From NCBI GenBank assembly GCA_050250795.1, contig JBFWNZ010000234.1, positions 1-6,294 of the forward strand: a DNA stretch of 6,294 bases. Reading direction: 5' to 3'. The notes below the pieces were generated by a model. It made no database searches, was not told the origin of the DNA, and saw nothing but the letters and a program-made list of their open reading frames with translations. The position numbers were made by a program, and so were the translations under genes. This document shows, in pieces, positions 1-5,338 of this stretch. The stretch's first letter is position 1. Every line of letters starts with the position of its first letter. Source of the stretch: JBFWNZ01 sp050250795. Lineage in GTDB: Bacteria; Pseudomonadota; Alphaproteobacteria; UBA8366.

Positions 1-1
1 G

Positions 2-205
2 GCGCGCGCGCTGGCACTGAATGAGCGGCTTATCCAGCGGACCCTTGCGATGGGCGGCACCTGCACCGGCGAGCATGGCGTAGGCTATGGGAAGATGGAT
101 TTCCTTGTCGCCGAGCAGGGCGAGGCGGTCAGCGTGATGCGCGCGATCAAGCAGGCGATAGACCCGCAGGGCCTGATGAATCCGGGCAAGATTCTCCGGC
201 CTTGA
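2..205 (+). CDS. FAD-linked oxidase, C-terminal end (GlcD / D-lactate dehydrogenase type), partial
   Basis: The reading frame is open from the left edge to the TGA at 203-205, giving the last 67 residues of a larger protein (usually about 460-500). Two hallmarks of the C-terminal cap domain of the FAD-binding oxidase/transferase type 4 family are visible: a GGTCTGEHGVG motif early in the fragment and DPQGLMNPGKIL at the very end. Members such as GlcD, cytochrome-linked D-lactate dehydrogenase and D-2-hydroxyglutarate dehydrogenase oxidise 2-hydroxyacids with FAD and pass electrons to a quinone, a cytochrome or an electron-transfer flavoprotein. The N-terminal FAD-binding domain lies outside the window, so the substrate cannot be assigned. 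The gene converges on the DUF4169 gene, with 14 bases between the two stop codons. The family call is secure; the exact enzyme is not. Confidence 0.9.
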   Translation, partial: ARALALNERLIQRTLAMGGTCTGEHGVGYGKMDFLVAEQGEAVSVMRAIKQAIDPQGLMNPGKILRP

Positions 206-211
206 GCATGG

Positions 212-243
212 ATGGACGGTCAGTCGATCTTCTTGCCGTCCAT
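212..243. terminator. Inverted repeat at the FAD-oxidase/DUF4169 convergent junction
   Basis: An exact 8-base inverted repeat, ATGGACGG at 212-219 and CCGTCCAT at 236-243, encloses a 16-base loop that contains the DUF4169 stop codon. One arm codes for the last residues of DUF4169 and the other lies between the genes. It sits just past the stop of the FAD oxidase, where a shared transcription end would be expected. Neither strand shows a T-run after the stem, so it is not a classical intrinsic terminator. A role in termination or 3'-end protection is inferred. Confidence 0.3.
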
Positions 244-393
244 ATCCGTGTCGCGCCGTTCGGCTTCCTTGGCGGTCCGTTCCTTGTCCGCCTTGGTTCG
301 GCCGGAGCGGGCGCGGTTGCCGGCGGCTTCGGCTGTGCGGAGCGCACGCTCGCGGGCTTTGCGGGCATCGCGCAGGTTGATGATGTCGGCCAT
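220..393 (-). CDS. DUF4169 family small protein
   Basis: This is a 57-residue, strongly charged protein beginning MADIINLRDARKARERA, with an NRARSGRTKADKERT stretch in the middle. Both segments match the DUF4169 family as I remember it: MADIINLR at the start and NRxxxGRTKAEK near residues 25-35. The family is made of small alphaproteobacterial proteins of unknown function. The sequence is rich in Arg, Lys, Ala and Glu and looks like one long, possibly coiled, helix with no membrane segment or signal peptide. A longer start nine codons upstream (420) exists, but the ATG at 391-393 is preferred. It has a GGAGG five bases upstream, and the family begins at this Met-Ala-Asp. The gene diverges from the AsmA gene and converges on the FAD oxidase. 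No function can be assigned. Confidence 0.88.
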   Translation of the reverse strand: MADIINLRDARKARERALRTAEAAGNRARSGRTKADKERTAKEAERRDTDMDGKKID

Positions 394-398
394 GGCCG

Positions 399-403
399 CC
401 TCC
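399..403 (-). promoter_or_regulatory. Ribosome binding site of the DUF4169 gene
   Basis: The + strand reads CCTCC, so the minus strand carries GGAGG, five bases before the ATG at 393-391. This site decides the start: it places translation at MADIINLR rather than at the upstream in-frame ATG at 420. Confidence 0.7.
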
Positions 404-434
404 GCATGCTGTCGTGGCAAGGCAGTCTAGCCGA

Positions 435-458
435 CGCCGCTCGGAAAGTGGAGCGGCG
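435..458. repeat. Inverted repeat 1 in the DUF4169/AsmA divergent gap
   Basis: CGCCGCTC at 435-442 and GAGCGGCG at 451-458 form an exact 8-base inverted repeat with an 8-base spacer (GGAAAGTG). It lies between two divergent genes, upstream of both, and is followed six bases later by a second inverted repeat. It could be an operator for a dimeric regulator or a leader hairpin; the sequence does not say which. No convincing -35/-10 pair was found nearby. Confidence 0.4.
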
Positions 459-464
459 AGCAGA

Positions 465-487
465 ATGGTGAGACGTTCCGTCACCAT
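465..487. repeat. Inverted repeat 2 in the DUF4169/AsmA divergent gap
   Basis: ATGGTGA at 465-471 and TCACCAT at 481-487 form an exact 7-base inverted repeat around a 9-base loop. An alternative fold pairs ACG (473-475) with CGT (479-481) inside a slightly bulged stem. It ends about 40 bases before the AsmA start, so in a transcript starting further upstream it would be a leader hairpin; as DNA it has the shape of a dimer binding site. Confidence 0.4.
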
Positions 488-510
488 AGCCGGTGTGCCG
501 GGCGTGCAGG

Positions 511-518
511 AAGAGGAG
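511..518 (+). promoter_or_regulatory. Ribosome binding site of the AsmA gene
   Basis: AAGAGGAG lies eight bases before the GTG at 527-529. It supports this GTG as the start, which also places a Lys-Lys-then-hydrophobic membrane anchor directly at the N terminus. Confidence 0.65.
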
Positions 519-526
519 CGGACGCG

Positions 527-3500
527 GTGAAAAAGGTGTTGATCGGTATCGGTGCTGCGGTCGTGCTGCTGGTTGCGGCGGCGGTGGTTGCGCCCAGCTT
601 CATCGATTGGAACGCCTACAAGCCGGAAATCTCTGCGCAGGTCGAGAAGGCGCTGGGGCGCAAGCTGGCGATCGACGGCGACATCGACCTCTCGCTGCTG
701 CCCAGCCCTGCGCTTGCCGTCTCCGGCGTCCGTCTCGCAAATGTCCAGGGCGCGCGCAATCCGGACATGGTCCGCCTTGAGCAGTTGCGGGTGAAAGTCG
801 GTCTCGGCGAACTGTTGCGCGGACGCATCGCCGTCGATAGCGTGATCTTGCGGCGTCCGGTCATCGCGCTGGAGGTTCTGCCGGATGGACGGGCAAGCTG
901 GGATTTCCTGCCGGCTGCCGAGGCCGATCAGCCCAAGGAGACCGCTCCGGCCGCGCAGCCGGCGCCATCATCGGGCCGCGGCATCGACTTTGCGCTTCGA
1001 GAGCTTCAGATCGAGGACGGAACGGTCATCTTCCGCGACGCCTCGGGCAGCGAGCAGCGGATCGAGGCGGTCCAGGCGGGAATTTCGGCCGGATCGCTGG
1101 CCGGTCCCTTCCGTGTCGAGGGCAAGGCACGGGCCAAGGGGGTGCCTGTCGATCTCGACATCGCGGTCGGCGAGGCGGGACGGGGCTCCGGGACCATCCC
1201 CGTCGATCTCAAGCTCGGCCTCGACGGCAAGGCCGCGCGCCTGACATTCGCCGGCGATGCGTCGGCCCTGGCGCCCGATGCGCTTGTCAACGGCAAGCTC
1301 TCGGTCGAGGCCGAGAACGCGGCGAGTGCCCTTCGCGCCTTGACCGGCGCGCCGGGCACGTCCGTGCTGGCGCAGCCGTTCCGGCTCGATTCCGAAGTGT
1401 CCGCTTCGGCCGATATCGTCGGCCTCAATAATCTCACCGCCCGGCTGGGCGACCTCCACGCGAGCGGTGCGGTCAATGCGGCGCTCGGCGAGATGACGGT
1501 CGTCGATGTGGCGCTCAGCGCGACCAATCTCGATCTGGATGCGCTGTTGGCCAAGACAGCGGTGGCCGGCACCGCATCGGGTGCGCCCGCGCCTGACGCG
1601 CCGGCGAATGCGGACACGCCGGCCGGGTCGCCGCCTGCCCTGCAAGCCGGCGGTTTTGCGCTTCCGCGCGGAATGCAGGTTGCCGTCGATCTGGGCGCGG
1701 AGGTCGTCCGGTATCGCGGCGGCGTGATCCGCGATGCTGCATTGGCGGGCAATCTCGCCGATGGGGCATTTACAGTCAGCAAAGCTGGGGCCGAACTGCC
1801 CGGCGGGACACCGCTGTCCGTGACCGGCGTTCTGCACGCCGTCCAGGGCCAGCCGCGGTTCGAGGGCAATTTCACCGGCCGGTCCTCGGATCTTCGCAAT
1901 CTTCTTGCCTGGGCGGGTGTGGAGGTCGGCAACGTACCCGCAGACCGGCTACGGCAGATGCAGGTGGCAGGAAAGCTTTCGGCCTCGCCCGCATCCGTTG
2001 AGCTTGCCAGCACCACCGTGACCGTGGACACCACGACCCTGCGTGCCGGAGCGGTCGTGCCCCTCTCGGGCCGTCCGACAATCGGTCTGCGCGTTGCGGC
2101 CGATGCCGTGAACCTCGATGCCTACATGCCCAAGGGCACGGCCTCGGCGGCACCGTCCGCCAAGGGCTCGGCCGCGGGCAATGGTGCCGCCACTGCCGCC
2201 ACGCCGGGGTCATCGAGCAAGGCGGCGTCCCCTCTGGCGGCGCTGGCCGATTTCGACGCGAACATGGCGGTATCCGTCGAAACGCTGACCTTCGGGGGCG
2301 AACGGATCCGCAAGCTGAACGCGGATATGCAGCTTGTGTCGGGGCAGATCACGGTCCGCGATCTCAGCGTCGCGGATTTCGCCGGTCTGGCGGGCAAGGT
2401 CAACGGCAGCGTCAAGCCGTTGGCGTCGCAGCCCACGGTCTCGCTCGATTTCGATGTGACGGCCAACGACGTGGCGCGCGTCTTCCGTTTCGCCGGTGCG
2501 ACCCCTCCCGCCCCGGCCGACCGTCTGGGACGGCTTTCGGCCACGGGGACGCTGCGCGGATCGTTGGATTCGGCGGCGCTACGCGGTTCCGTGAATGCGC
2601 TGGGCGGCAGCGTCGGTCTCGACGGCACGGTTCAGAACCCGCTGATCTCTCCGACCGCCGATATGGCCGTCGCACTGAACCATCCGGAGCTGGCAAAGCT
2701 GCTGGCGGCCTTCGACTATCGGCCCACGGCCGCGCAGCTCGGGCCGCTGGCGCTCAAGATGCGGGTGAAGACGGCGGCGGATGCCGTGTCGCTGACGGAT
2801 ATCGACGGCTCCGTCGGCCCCGTTGCGGTTCGAGGCACGGCGGAGGCCGGTCTCGCCGGTCCGCGGCCGATCATTCGCGCCAATCTCAAGACCAGCGACA
2901 TCCAGCTCGATCCGCTGCTGCCGCGCGGCACGTCGTCGCGGGCCTCGCTCGACGAGCCGGCGGGGACGCTGTTCGGCGGTGACGGCATCTTGCTCGCGCA
3001 GGTCGCCAGCGGCGGCCGTACCCCCTGGACCGACGACAAACTCGGCTTCGATGCGCTGCGCGAGGCGGATGCCGAAATCGACATGGCGATGGCCGGGTTC
3101 GGCTTCGGGTCCGTCCAGGTCAAGGAGCCGGTCCTGCGGGCCGTGCTCAAGGACGGGCGGCTGGCGATCCAGCGCTTCGCCGGGGCGATGAACGGCGGCA
3201 CCGTGGAGGCCGACGGCCAGATCGACGGTGCCGCGGCGACGCCTGCGCTTGCCCTTAACTTCGTCGCCAAGCAGATCGATCTGGCCAAGCTGGCGCCGGC
3301 CATCGCCAAGTTCGATATCTCGGTCCAGAACATGATGCAGCTGGGCGGAACGGCCTCGGGCACGGGCAATCTCTCAGGCAATCTGACGGCAAGCGGGCAG
3401 TCGACCCGCGCCCTGGTGCAGAGCCTGAACGGCAAGGGCCGTCTCGACGGCATCCTCAACGCCAATCTCAACGAGCAGACGCGCGGAACCACGGCTGCGC

Positions 3501-3985
3501 TCGGCATTGCCGGGGCGATCCTGGGTCAGCAGGTGCGCGAGCTTCAGGGCGTGACGGCTCCCGCCCAATATGCCCAGAAGCTGGCTGCGACCTTCCAGGG
3601 CCAGAACAAGTTCAGCGGCGATTTCGCCATCGCCAACGGCAAGCTGCGGACCGACAACCTGCTGGTCGATGGCGGCGACGGGCGCGTGCTGACCCGCGGC
3701 ACTGCCGATCTGTCGGCCTGGCAGATCGACATGCTGTCGGAAATCTACGCCGCGGGCGAGCAGCAGCCCGGCCTGACGATCCAGCATTATGGGTGGCTCG
3801 ATGCCCCGAACCGTCGCTTCGGCGGCAGCCTGATTCAGCGACGCCCCGCCGCAACGACTCCGTCTGCGCCGGCGACATCCGGCCAGGGGACGACCGCGCA
3901 GCCGCAACAGGCGCCGCAGGCGGCCCCGGTCACGCCGAAGGATGCCTTGCGGAACCTGCTGAAGGGATTGGGCAGCGGCGGCTGA
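527..3985 (+). CDS. AsmA family envelope protein (1152 aa)
   Basis: The GTG start follows AAGAGGAG at a good distance. Residues 4-23 form one hydrophobic membrane anchor, followed by FIDWNAYKPEI and a chain of short beta-rich segments typical of the AsmA N-terminal domain; most of the protein should lie in the periplasm. The AsmA C-terminal (AsmA_2-like) region spans about 830-1065, starting at PWTDDKLGFDALREADAEID and including the GG-containing segment near 890. Low-complexity Ala/Pro/Ser linkers occur at about 130-152, 345-375, 538-566 and 1106-1140, and the C-terminal tail ends DALRNLLKGLG. E. coli AsmA is 617 residues; lengths above 1000 are, as I recall, usual in alphaproteobacteria. 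AsmA/TamB/YhdP-type proteins are thought to form hydrophobic grooves that move phospholipids between inner and outer membranes. That role is inferred from the family. The gene appears to be transcribed alone: both neighbours are on the other strand. Confidence 0.92.
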   Translation: MKKVLIGIGAAVVLLVAAAVVAPSFIDWNAYKPEISAQVEKALGRKLAIDGDIDLSLLPSPALAVSGVRLANVQGARNPDMVRLEQLRVKVGLGELLRGRIAVDSVILRRPVIALEVLPDGRASWDFLPAAEADQPKETAPAAQPAPSSGRGIDFALRELQIEDGTVIFRDASGSEQRIEAVQAGISAGSLAGPFRVEGKARAKGVPVDLDIAVGEAGRGSGTIPVDLKLGLDGKAARLTFAGDASALAPDALVNGKLSVEAENAASALRALTGAPGTSVLAQPFRLDSEVSASADIVGLNNLTARLGDLHASGAVNAALGEMTVVDVALSATNLDLDALLAKTAVAGTASGAPAPDAPANADTPAGSPPALQAGGFALPRGMQVAVDLGAEVVRYRGGVIRDAALAGNLADGAFTVSKAGAELPGGTPLSVTGVLHAVQGQPRFEGNFTGRSSDLRNLLAWAGVEVGNVPADRLRQMQVAGKLSASPASVELASTTVTVDTTTLRAGAVVPLSGRPTIGLRVAADAVNLDAYMPKGTASAAPSAKGSAAGNGAATAATPGSSSKAASPLAALADFDANMAVSVETLTFGGERIRKLNADMQLVSGQITVRDLSVADFAGLAGKVNGSVKPLASQPTVSLDFDVTANDVARVFRFAGATPPAPADRLGRLSATGTLRGSLDSAALRGSVNALGGSVGLDGTVQNPLISPTADMAVALNHPELAKLLAAFDYRPTAAQLGPLALKMRVKTAADAVSLTDIDGSVGPVAVRGTAEAGLAGPRPIIRANLKTSDIQLDPLLPRGTSSRASLDEPAGTLFGGDGILLAQVASGGRTPWTDDKLGFDALREADAEIDMAMAGFGFGSVQVKEPVLRAVLKDGRLAIQRFAGAMNGGTVEADGQIDGAAATPALALNFVAKQIDLAKLAPAIAKFDISVQNMMQLGGTASGTGNLSGNLTASGQSTRALVQSLNGKGRLDGILNANLNEQTRGTTAALGIAGAILGQQVRELQGVTAPAQYAQKLAATFQGQNKFSGDFAIANGKLRTDNLLVDGGDGRVLTRGTADLSAWQIDMLSEIYAAGEQQPGLTIQHYGWLDAPNRRFGGSLIQRRPAATTPSAPATSGQGTTAQPQQAPQAAPVTPKDALRNLLKGLGSGG

Positions 3986-4003
3986 CGCGACGTCAGTCGC
4001 TGC
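3975..4003 (+). terminator. Hairpin spanning the AsmA and RHH stop codons
   Basis: Bases 3975-3987 pair with 3991-4003 around the loop CGA. The stem is 13 pairs, of which the inner six (CTGACG/CGTCAG) are exact and two of the outer ones are G-T. Both stop codons, TGA at 3983-3985 and the TGA read on the other strand at 3993-3995, lie in opposite arms. The two G-T pairs become A-C mismatches in a minus-strand transcript, so the stem is stronger in AsmA mRNA. No T-run follows, so a Rho-independent terminator is not assured; 3'-end protection or a transcription pause is as likely. Confidence 0.4.
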
Positions 4004-4265
4004 GATAAGCCTGGAGGATGTGGACGCGGATCGCGCTGGAGAGGTTGCCGGCGCGGCGCCGGTCGATATCCGTGACCAGACGGTTCACGGTGGTTCCCTT
4101 CCGGCGGGCCATGTCCTTGAGGGCGGTCCAGAAGGCGTTTTCGAGCGAAACGCTGGTGCGGTGTCCGGCGATGACGACCGACCGCTTGCGCATGGCACCG
4201 TCCAGTTCCGGCGCTTCCATCGATCCGTTACCGCGGCGGGCCGCGACCATTGCTTCGGCCATCAT
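3993..4265 (-). CDS. Ribbon-helix-helix domain protein (RHH_4 type)
   Basis: The protein has 90 residues. From residue 26 it reads RKRSVVIAGHRTSVSLE, followed by a helix with FWTALKDMARRKG, then a second helical part (TVNRLVTDID) and NLSSAIRVHILQAYR. This is the pattern of the alphaproteobacterial ribbon-helix-helix family (RHH_4), sometimes mis-annotated as aryl-sulfate sulfotransferase. The fold is that of small dimeric DNA-binding proteins, in which the beta strand contacts DNA; target and role are unknown. Two adjacent ATGs (4265 and 4262) follow GGAAGGGAG, and either could start translation. A third Met at 4193 would give the core alone, but it lacks a good ribosome binding site, so the 24-residue Ala/Gly/Glu-rich N-terminal extension is probably real. 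The gene converges on AsmA (7 bases apart) and diverges from the CheW-globin gene, whose promoter region it could bind; this is only a positional inference. Confidence 0.85.
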   Translation of the reverse strand: MMAEAMVAARRGNGSMEAPELDGAMRKRSVVIAGHRTSVSLENAFWTALKDMARRKGTTVNRLVTDIDRRRAGNLSSAIRVHILQAYRSD

Positions 4266-4268
4266 GCT

Positions 4269-4277
4269 CTCCCTTCC
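4269..4277 (-). promoter_or_regulatory. Ribosome binding site of the RHH gene
   Basis: The minus strand reads GGAAGGGAG, ending three bases before the first ATG (4265) and six before the second (4262). It supports the long form of the protein over a start at 4193. Spacing slightly favours the second ATG. Confidence 0.6.
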
Positions 4278-4281
4278 AATC

Positions 4282-4372
4282 GCGTGCGGGCATGTCGCGA
4301 CTGCGACGCAAGTCTACCCAATGGGGTTCCGCAGCGCACATCACGGAAAGGTGAAGGGGTGTGACCGCACGC
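4282..4372. repeat. Widely spaced inverted repeat in the RHH/CheW-globin divergent gap
   Basis: GCGTGCGG at 4282-4289 recurs as its exact reverse complement CCGCACGC at 4365-4372, 75 bases apart, inside the roughly 170-base gap between two divergent genes. A short palindrome (GTCGC-GACT-GCGAC, 4294-4307) lies between the arms. Two distant half-sites could be bound by one regulator acting on both promoters, but 8-base GC-rich matches are not rare at this base composition. No clear promoter hexamers were recognised in the gap. Confidence 0.2.
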
Positions 4373-4426
4373 AAGCCCCTGGCCGTGAATAGGCGGGCGC
4401 ATTAGCCTGTCTGTGCGTATCGAAGC

Positions 4427-4433
4427 GGGGAGG
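4427..4433 (+). promoter_or_regulatory. Ribosome binding site of the CheW-globin gene
   Basis: GGGGAGG lies three to four bases before the ATG at 4437-4439. An in-frame GTG at 4413 has no comparable site (the nearest purine-rich run, AGGCGGG at 4391-4397, is 15 bases away), so the ATG is the preferred start. The spacing is a little short, which keeps the GTG possible. Confidence 0.5.
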
Positions 4434-4436
4434 GGC

Positions 4437-5330
4437 ATGGGGGATATCGCGATCACGGAGGGGGCGGCGCCGGCCCGATTTCTCACGGCACGCATTGCCG
4501 GTCTGGATGTGGCCTTTCCGGCCGCCGAGGTCGGGGGTACGGCTGCCCTGGGACCGATCACGCCGGTACCCCGGTCGCCGCTGGGCATCGCGGGCATTGC
4601 CGCAGCCGATGATCGGATCGCCACGGTCGTCGATCTTGCCCACTGTCTCGGCGGCACGGCGGCAGGACCCTCGCAACTCGCGATCACCCTGGAGCGCGGC
4701 GGGCATCTTTATGCCCTGGCGGTCGATGCACTGGGGGATATTCGCGCGGTTCCGCCCGACAATGTGCGGCCGCTCGATGCCGGGTCCGAAGAGCCGGCGG
4801 CGCGGCTGGCCACCGGCGCCTTCCGGGTCGACGGGCAGCCTGTCCTTGTCCTCGCGGTGTCCCGGCTGCTCGATCCCGAAACCCTCGGCGCGGCAGGGCC
4901 GCGCCGCGTGATCGCCGCCAAGGTGCCGGCCGCAGCCGTCCTCGCGGTTGCCGAGGCGCCCCCGCCGATTTCGGTGAAGGGACCGCTGATCGACCGGTTG
5001 GGCGGCATGGCTGCACTCGACCGCGCCATCCACGACTTCCTGGGCCGGGCGGCGGACGAACCGGAACTGGCCCCGCTTGTCGCCGCGGCCGACAGGGCCG
5101 ATCTGGACGTGGCGCTGCGCAGTTTGGCGGGGATGCTGTTCGGCGCCCCGGTGTTCTACGCCGGGCCGCCGCTCGCGCATGTGGCGGAACTCGGCATGGA
5201 CAGCCGCCGCTTCGATGCCGCGCTGGGCCATATGGCGGCGGCTCTGCGCGCGGCCGGTGCGGCGGGGTCCGATGTCGCGGAGGCGATGGAGGTCGTCGAG
5301 CAGCTGCGGCCGGTCGTCGCCCGCGGCTGA
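4437..5330 (+). CDS. CheW-like domain fused to a truncated-haemoglobin-like domain
   Basis: The protein has 297 residues from the ATG (305 from a GTG at 4413). Residues 12-146 read as a CheW-like domain: RFLTARIAGLDVAFP, then ITPVPRSPLGIAGI, then RIATVVDLAHCLGG, then LYALAVDALGDIRAVPPDNV, then a closing strand VLVLAVSRLLDP. CheW domains link chemoreceptors to CheA kinases. After an Ala/Pro-rich linker (about 147-181), residues 182-297 resemble a group 1 truncated haemoglobin: LIDRLGGMAALD, DEPELAPL, GAPVFYAG, LGMDSRRFDAALGHMAAAL and a final helix ending QLRPVV. Usual haem-pocket residues look altered: the Phe-Tyr of helix B is Phe201-Leu202, the CD Phe is Leu/Val (214-215), the distal Gln is Leu, and His248 sits one to two places off the proximal His position. 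There is no signal peptide or membrane segment, so it should be cytoplasmic. No other chemotaxis gene is in view. The fold calls are by eye; the function is inferred. Confidence 0.82.
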   Translation: MGDIAITEGAAPARFLTARIAGLDVAFPAAEVGGTAALGPITPVPRSPLGIAGIAAADDRIATVVDLAHCLGGTAAGPSQLAITLERGGHLYALAVDALGDIRAVPPDNVRPLDAGSEEPAARLATGAFRVDGQPVLVLAVSRLLDPETLGAAGPRRVIAAKVPAAAVLAVAEAPPPISVKGPLIDRLGGMAALDRAIHDFLGRAADEPELAPLVAAADRADLDVALRSLAGMLFGAPVFYAGPPLAHVAELGMDSRRFDAALGHMAAALRAAGAAGSDVAEAMEVVEQLRPVVARG

Positions 5331-5338
5331 TTTCAGCC
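5325..5338. terminator. Palindrome formed by the CheW-globin and fumC stop codons
   Basis: GGCTGA at 5325-5330 and TCAGCC at 5333-5338 are exact reverse complements separated by TT. Both stop codons are part of the arms. The realistic hairpin is five pairs with an ATTT loop, and no T-run follows on either strand. It is short, and both genes ending in Gly-stop (GGC TGA) makes the symmetry partly automatic, so termination here is only a possibility. Confidence 0.2.

Noticed and set aside
202..471. A plus-strand 89-codon frame starting right after the FAD oxidase
   Set aside because: It is antisense to the well-supported DUF4169 gene, has no ribosome binding site and its product resembles nothing I know.
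394..526. Sigma-70-like promoter hexamers in the DUF4169/AsmA gap
   Set aside because: No -35/-10 pair with acceptable match and spacing could be identified by eye on either strand; claiming one would be guesswork.
968..2034. Long minus-strand open frames (289 and 342 codons) inside the AsmA gene
   Set aside because: They are Arg/Ser/Pro-rich antisense shadows of the AsmA frame with no domain; the AsmA frame has the expected G/C third-base bias and a family match.
4355..4380. AGGGG ... CCCCT imperfect hairpin upstream of the CheW-globin gene as a terminator or riboswitch
   Set aside because: Only five outer pairs plus three inner pairs with an asymmetric bulge, no T-run and no resemblance to a known riboswitch core.
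4413..4436. GTG at 4413 as the start of the CheW-globin gene
   Set aside because: It has no nearby ribosome binding site, while GGGGAGG precedes the ATG at 4437; kept only as an alternative.
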